Positions 61,227 to 64,000 of a stretch of 64,000 nt of DNA are shown piece after piece. A program made the translations under genes and the position numbers. The stretch lies in the NCBI GenBank assembly GCA_030407315.1, contig JALQPE010001740.1, positions 248,001 to 312,000 of the forward strand, given 5' to 3'. Source of the DNA: Asparagopsis taxiformis (taxonomy: Eukaryota; Rhodophyta; Florideophyceae; Bonnemaisoniales; Bonnemaisoniaceae). How positions within the stretch are numbered: the stretch's first letter is position 1; every line of letters starts with the position of its first letter. The notes beneath the pieces are model-generated. The model made no database searches. It worked only from the letters and a program-made list of their open reading frames with translations, and was not told the origin of the DNA.

Positions 61227-62011
61227 TGCAATTTATGTTGCAAGTGCGCGCGCGGGTCGGAGCGATGCGTCGCGTTGAGTCCGCGTGCATCCGCGTTTAG
61301 TTAGTTAGTAAGCGAGCGTACGCGTGGCGATACAATTACGTGTCACGGCGCGCTTGCGCGAACGCGTACGATTGCGAGCTTGGCGCCACGTGTAGCGCCT
61401 TTTGCGAAATTCCCTTTATTTCCCCTTTTTGGGGTTTTTATGACGAAAGTCTTTTTCCCAAATATTTCCCTTTTTTGCGTGCGAGCGAGCGGCCGCCGGC
61501 CGGCCGCGCAAGGACAACCTGTCCTAGGTAGTTAGCTACTAATGGTTGTTCTGCTTCGCACCTTACCAATAAACAGTCAGCATCTTCGCAGCTACGAGTT
61601 AAGCGTTTAGCGAATCGCGAGGACCGATTGCGTTGAAACGTTGCGTGCGGATTGCTCACGATCGCCGACGTTCGCGTGCGCGCTGCGCATAAACCGATCG
61701 TCGAACCGCGTCGCACCGCGATAGCGCGCGTTGCGTCGCACGCCACTAGGCCAGGGATTTACGACCCCTGTGTGGATCGCGTTGTGCTCGAGTTTACTCG
61801 GTGGTCTCACCCTGAGATCACGGCTTGCGCCGGCCCGCGAATCCCGTGTTGCGATCGTTCCCTACGCGTTCCGCCGTTGTACCACCCGTTCGCCAGCGCG
61901 ACCGAGCGACGCGCGAACGCAAGTTCAACCAGCGCGTTACGGTTCACCTCGCCCTGACACGGCTGCAATTCTAGAACTCCCTTAGTGATCGCCACCCCGG
62001 CTGGTCCTACA
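61222..62011 (+). repeat. 5' LTR of gypsy element 2
   Basis: 790 bp from TGTGATGCAATTT to TCCTACA, 5'-TG...CA-3', then AC and the primer site. AATAAA at 61568-61573 may be the polyadenylation signal. The left edge coincides with the point where RNase H homology of element 1 ends. The sequence differs from the LTR of element 1 except for the CTACA end. Confidence 0.65.
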
Positions 62012-62013
62012 AC

Positions 62014-62031
62014 TGGTCTCTCGACCTAGAA
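62014..62031 (+). other. tRNA primer-binding site of gypsy element 2
   Basis: Same 18 nt as at 56574-56591 (TGGTCTCTCGACCTAGAA); similarity stops at both edges of the 18-mer apart from the LTR-terminal CTACA. Confidence 0.75.
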
Positions 62032-62588
62032 TTGCGCGAACCGACGTGCGAACTCAGCGAAGCACAGAAACTCCGCTTGGGGAAAACACGGGACGCCAAA
62101 CCTACCGCTTACTCTAATTCTTCTTTTATCCGTTCGTCGTGCGCGACAGCGAGGGCGATTGACGCGTGCGCGCGTATCGCTATCCCGGAAGCGGTGCTAT
62201 AGCCTCTCTGGTTTGTATAACTACCCTACCTCTACTACGACGATTCGCCGCGCGGAACGACGCGATCGAAGACGCAGCGCGTGCGCGCGCTAGTTCGCAA
62301 CCCTAACGCGGGTTCGGCGGTGCCGAAAATATTGGGTTGGCGAACGATCGAGACCCGTCTTTGCGCGTTCCGAGCGAGGAAGAAGCCCTCCTGCGAGCGA
62401 ACTCGTCCCCCTCACCCTTACTACGCGCGCCCGATACGCAGACAATTTTCGGGAAGCGCTTCCCTTTTTACTTGCCAATTTTTCGACGCGCCGACGCGAG
62501 ATTTTGACGCGCGCCGAATTCCCCTTTCTCCCTTCCCATCATCCCTTTTTCCCTTTTCCCTAGGCGACGATCGAACGCAACCGCGCCG

Positions 62589-62861
62589 ATGGATCCATCC
62601 GCGCCCGAGCGATCGAACGCGCCGACCGAACCGCCGCCAGTCGCGTCGCAAACACACGCAGTCGACGCGCTGGTCGCTTCACATATCCCTGACCCTACCG
62701 CTTCTCCGTGGCCGCCGTTACCGACGCAAGCGCTCGCGAGCATCGACGACGACGCGCAAACGTCCGACGATGGCGCCGAACGAAGCGCGAGGCCGAGTTC
62801 CGCGTTTCCGACGTGCACGCCACGCCGTCCGCAACGCTTCCGAGCTTGGTTCGACAAGTAG
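62589..62861 (+). pseudogene. gag start of gypsy element 2 (first frame)
   Basis: 90 codons from an ATG (MDPSAPERSNAPTEPPPVAS), Pro/Ala/Ser-rich, with ASIDDDAQTSDDGAERSARP. It stops at 62861. It is probably the N-terminus of the gag that continues in another frame; the shift would fall at about 62760-62860. Confidence 0.5.
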
Positions 62862-62884
62862 TGGACGACCCTACGTTCCAATGC

Positions 62885-64000
62885 ATGCTCCAGGCTGAAG
62901 TACGAGCTGCAGTGGACCGCGCTATCAAAGGCCAATCACGTGGACTGACGGCTCAGATGAGGGCGCAAGTCCACAACCTAATCGTCACTACGATGGACTC
63001 CCGCGAGGAGCACAATATTGAACGCGCGAACGTCGCTGCGCGCGAAAACCGAACACGAACCGCAGCGCGCGCGACCCCTACGAACTACGCGCGCGACGCG
63101 GACCCCGAAGGATGGCTGGAACTGGCGCGCCAGGACCTGTCATTCGACGACCACCCGCATTCGGATAGCGACAATGGACCCGCGCATCCCGGACTGGTAG
63201 AGATCCAGCCGTTGAACGAGCTGTTCACGCGCGCGCTTTCGTATCGCAAGTACCGCTTGCGTAATACGGACCGCGCGTTTAACCGAACAATTGCGAGCGA
63301 ATTGGCTAACACCGCGAAAATGGTGCGCCATTCGATGCAAGGAGAGAATTTCACGGGCGCTGACGGAATCGCCGTGCTATCGTTCCTGAAGTATTTCAAG
63401 AGCGCATGCGACGACACCGGCGTATCCGAAGGCGCAGCGTTGCCGATTCTCAAGTATTTCCTCGCCGACGAGGCGCGCGACACGTTCCAAACGTACGTGG
63501 GACGAACGTTCCGAGGCTCGCGCGCGGGCGTCGATTCGATTACGTGCTACGCGGAAGCCGTTCAGTGGCTCCTGCTAACCTATGCGCGCGAAGGCGACGT
63601 CGCGCAAGCGTATCGTGACGTGGCGCAACAAACGCAAGACCCGAAGGAAACCGAAACGCAATTCGCTACGAGACTACGACGCCGCGCGCTGCGCTGCGGC
63701 GATGCCTTTAGCGAGCGAACGCTTGTTTCTATTTTCGTCGATGGTCTACGACCCTATGCGCAACACCTCGTACGGGACGCGCTGTCTCGCGACCCGCGTC
63801 GATACACCTTCCGAGAGCTAGTCTCTATGGCGCAGAGCCATGGGGACACGCATCGAGCGATGACGCCGACGACGAGCGCGCGACCGCTACTGCGACGAAC
63901 GCCTGCGCTCTACGTGGAAGAGGAGGAGACACCAACGATGCAGGCACTGACCGTGGGGCATACCCCGCCATCAGGCTTCTCATCGCCAAACGTCTCAACC
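62885..64000 (+). CDS. gag of gypsy element 2, main part (open to window edge)
   Basis: The frame is open from about 62693 to the right edge without a stop; the first ATG is 62885 (MLQAEVRAAVDRAIKGQ). The capsid-like part is collinear with element 1: ELFTRALSYRKYRLRNTDRA, GENFTGADGIAVLSFLKYFK, DDTGVSEGAALPILKYFLAD, REGDVAQAYRDVAQQTQDPK, GDAFSERTLVSIFVDGLRPY. Shared blocks include 'TGVSEG-A---LKYFL' and 'FSER-LV---+-GLRP'. The zinc knuckle is not reached. With no stop inside the window it is easily missed by ORF scans. Confidence 0.85.
   Translation, partial: MLQAEVRAAVDRAIKGQSRGLTAQMRAQVHNLIVTTMDSREEHNIERANVAARENRTRTAARATPTNYARDADPEGWLELARQDLSFDDHPHSDSDNGPAHPGLVEIQPLNELFTRALSYRKYRLRNTDRAFNRTIASELANTAKMVRHSMQGENFTGADGIAVLSFLKYFKSACDDTGVSEGAALPILKYFLADEARDTFQTYVGRTFRGSRAGVDSITCYAEAVQWLLLTYAREGDVAQAYRDVAQQTQDPKETETQFATRLRRRALRCGDAFSERTLVSIFVDGLRPYAQHLVRDALSRDPRRYTFRELVSMAQSHGDTHRAMTPTTSARPLLRRTPALYVEEEETPTMQALTVGHTPPSGFSSPNVST

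Larger units (their letters stand above)
61222..64000 (+). mobile_element. Ty3/gypsy LTR retrotransposon 2, 5' part (runs off right edge)
   Basis: Inserted in the RNase H of element 1, same orientation. Visible: 5' LTR, primer site, leader, and gag in two frames. Composition is strikingly rich in CG dinucleotides compared with element 1. The rest lies beyond the window. Confidence 0.75.

Overview
This is nuclear DNA from a eukaryotic alga. Plastid-pathway proteins encoded here (a Tic110-type inner-envelope protein and a plastid-type LL-diaminopimelate aminotransferase, both with N-terminal extensions) sit beside a Na+/H+ exchanger, CK2 alpha, DRG1, a metacaspase, ZMAT2/Snu23 and TDP1. Genes are mostly intronless; the few introns are short (about 72-103 nt). 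Gene-dense islands alternate with LTR-retrotransposon sequence. This fits a mesophilic red alga, probably a florideophyte such as Chondrus; the taxon is inference, not proven by a marker gene.

Layout. 1-9.1 kb: a TM0106-type RecB-like nuclease cut by the window edge (-), an endosomal-type Na+/H+ exchanger (+), a two-exon CMC2 (-), CK2 alpha (+), LL-DAP aminotransferase (+) and a three-exon DRG1 (-). 9.4-19 kb: Tic110 (+), a FANCE-like protein (-) and a 1452-residue secreted malectin/PKD/TIG/sorbosone-dehydrogenase-like protein (-). 21-26.8 kb: a PP2C phosphatase (+), a short BORCS6-like coiled-coil protein (-), a small membrane protein (-) and an 800-residue orphan (-). 26.8-37.3 kb: lower density, with lineage-specific membrane and disordered proteins and one degenerate coding stretch. 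37.6-48.4 kb: metacaspase (+), ZMAT2 (-), prolyl oligopeptidase (-), an AT-hook protein (+), TDP1 (-, frame-broken) and a CYTH/thiamine-triphosphatase-like gene (+, frame-broken). Many of these genes are convergent pairs whose stop codons lie only 40-130 bp apart.

From about 48.6 kb to the right edge the window is mobile DNA: a 0.96-kb foldback element with 316-bp arms, a G-poor tract, a decayed copia-like element, a truncated gag-like ORF, a damaged Ty3/gypsy element (5' LTR, gag, protease, RT, RNase H) and a second Ty3/gypsy element inserted into the first one's RNase H. The two gypsy elements have different LTRs but an identical 18-nt primer-binding site, and aligning their Gags shows a nonsense codon in the first. 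Between RT and RNase H of the first element is a 26-bp insertion made of inverted copies of both flanks, forming two adjacent perfect palindromes.

No prokaryote-style operon, CRISPR array, rRNA or convincing tRNA gene was found. Many apparent starts in the region are GTG/TTG/CTG; the starts given here are ATG unless stated.
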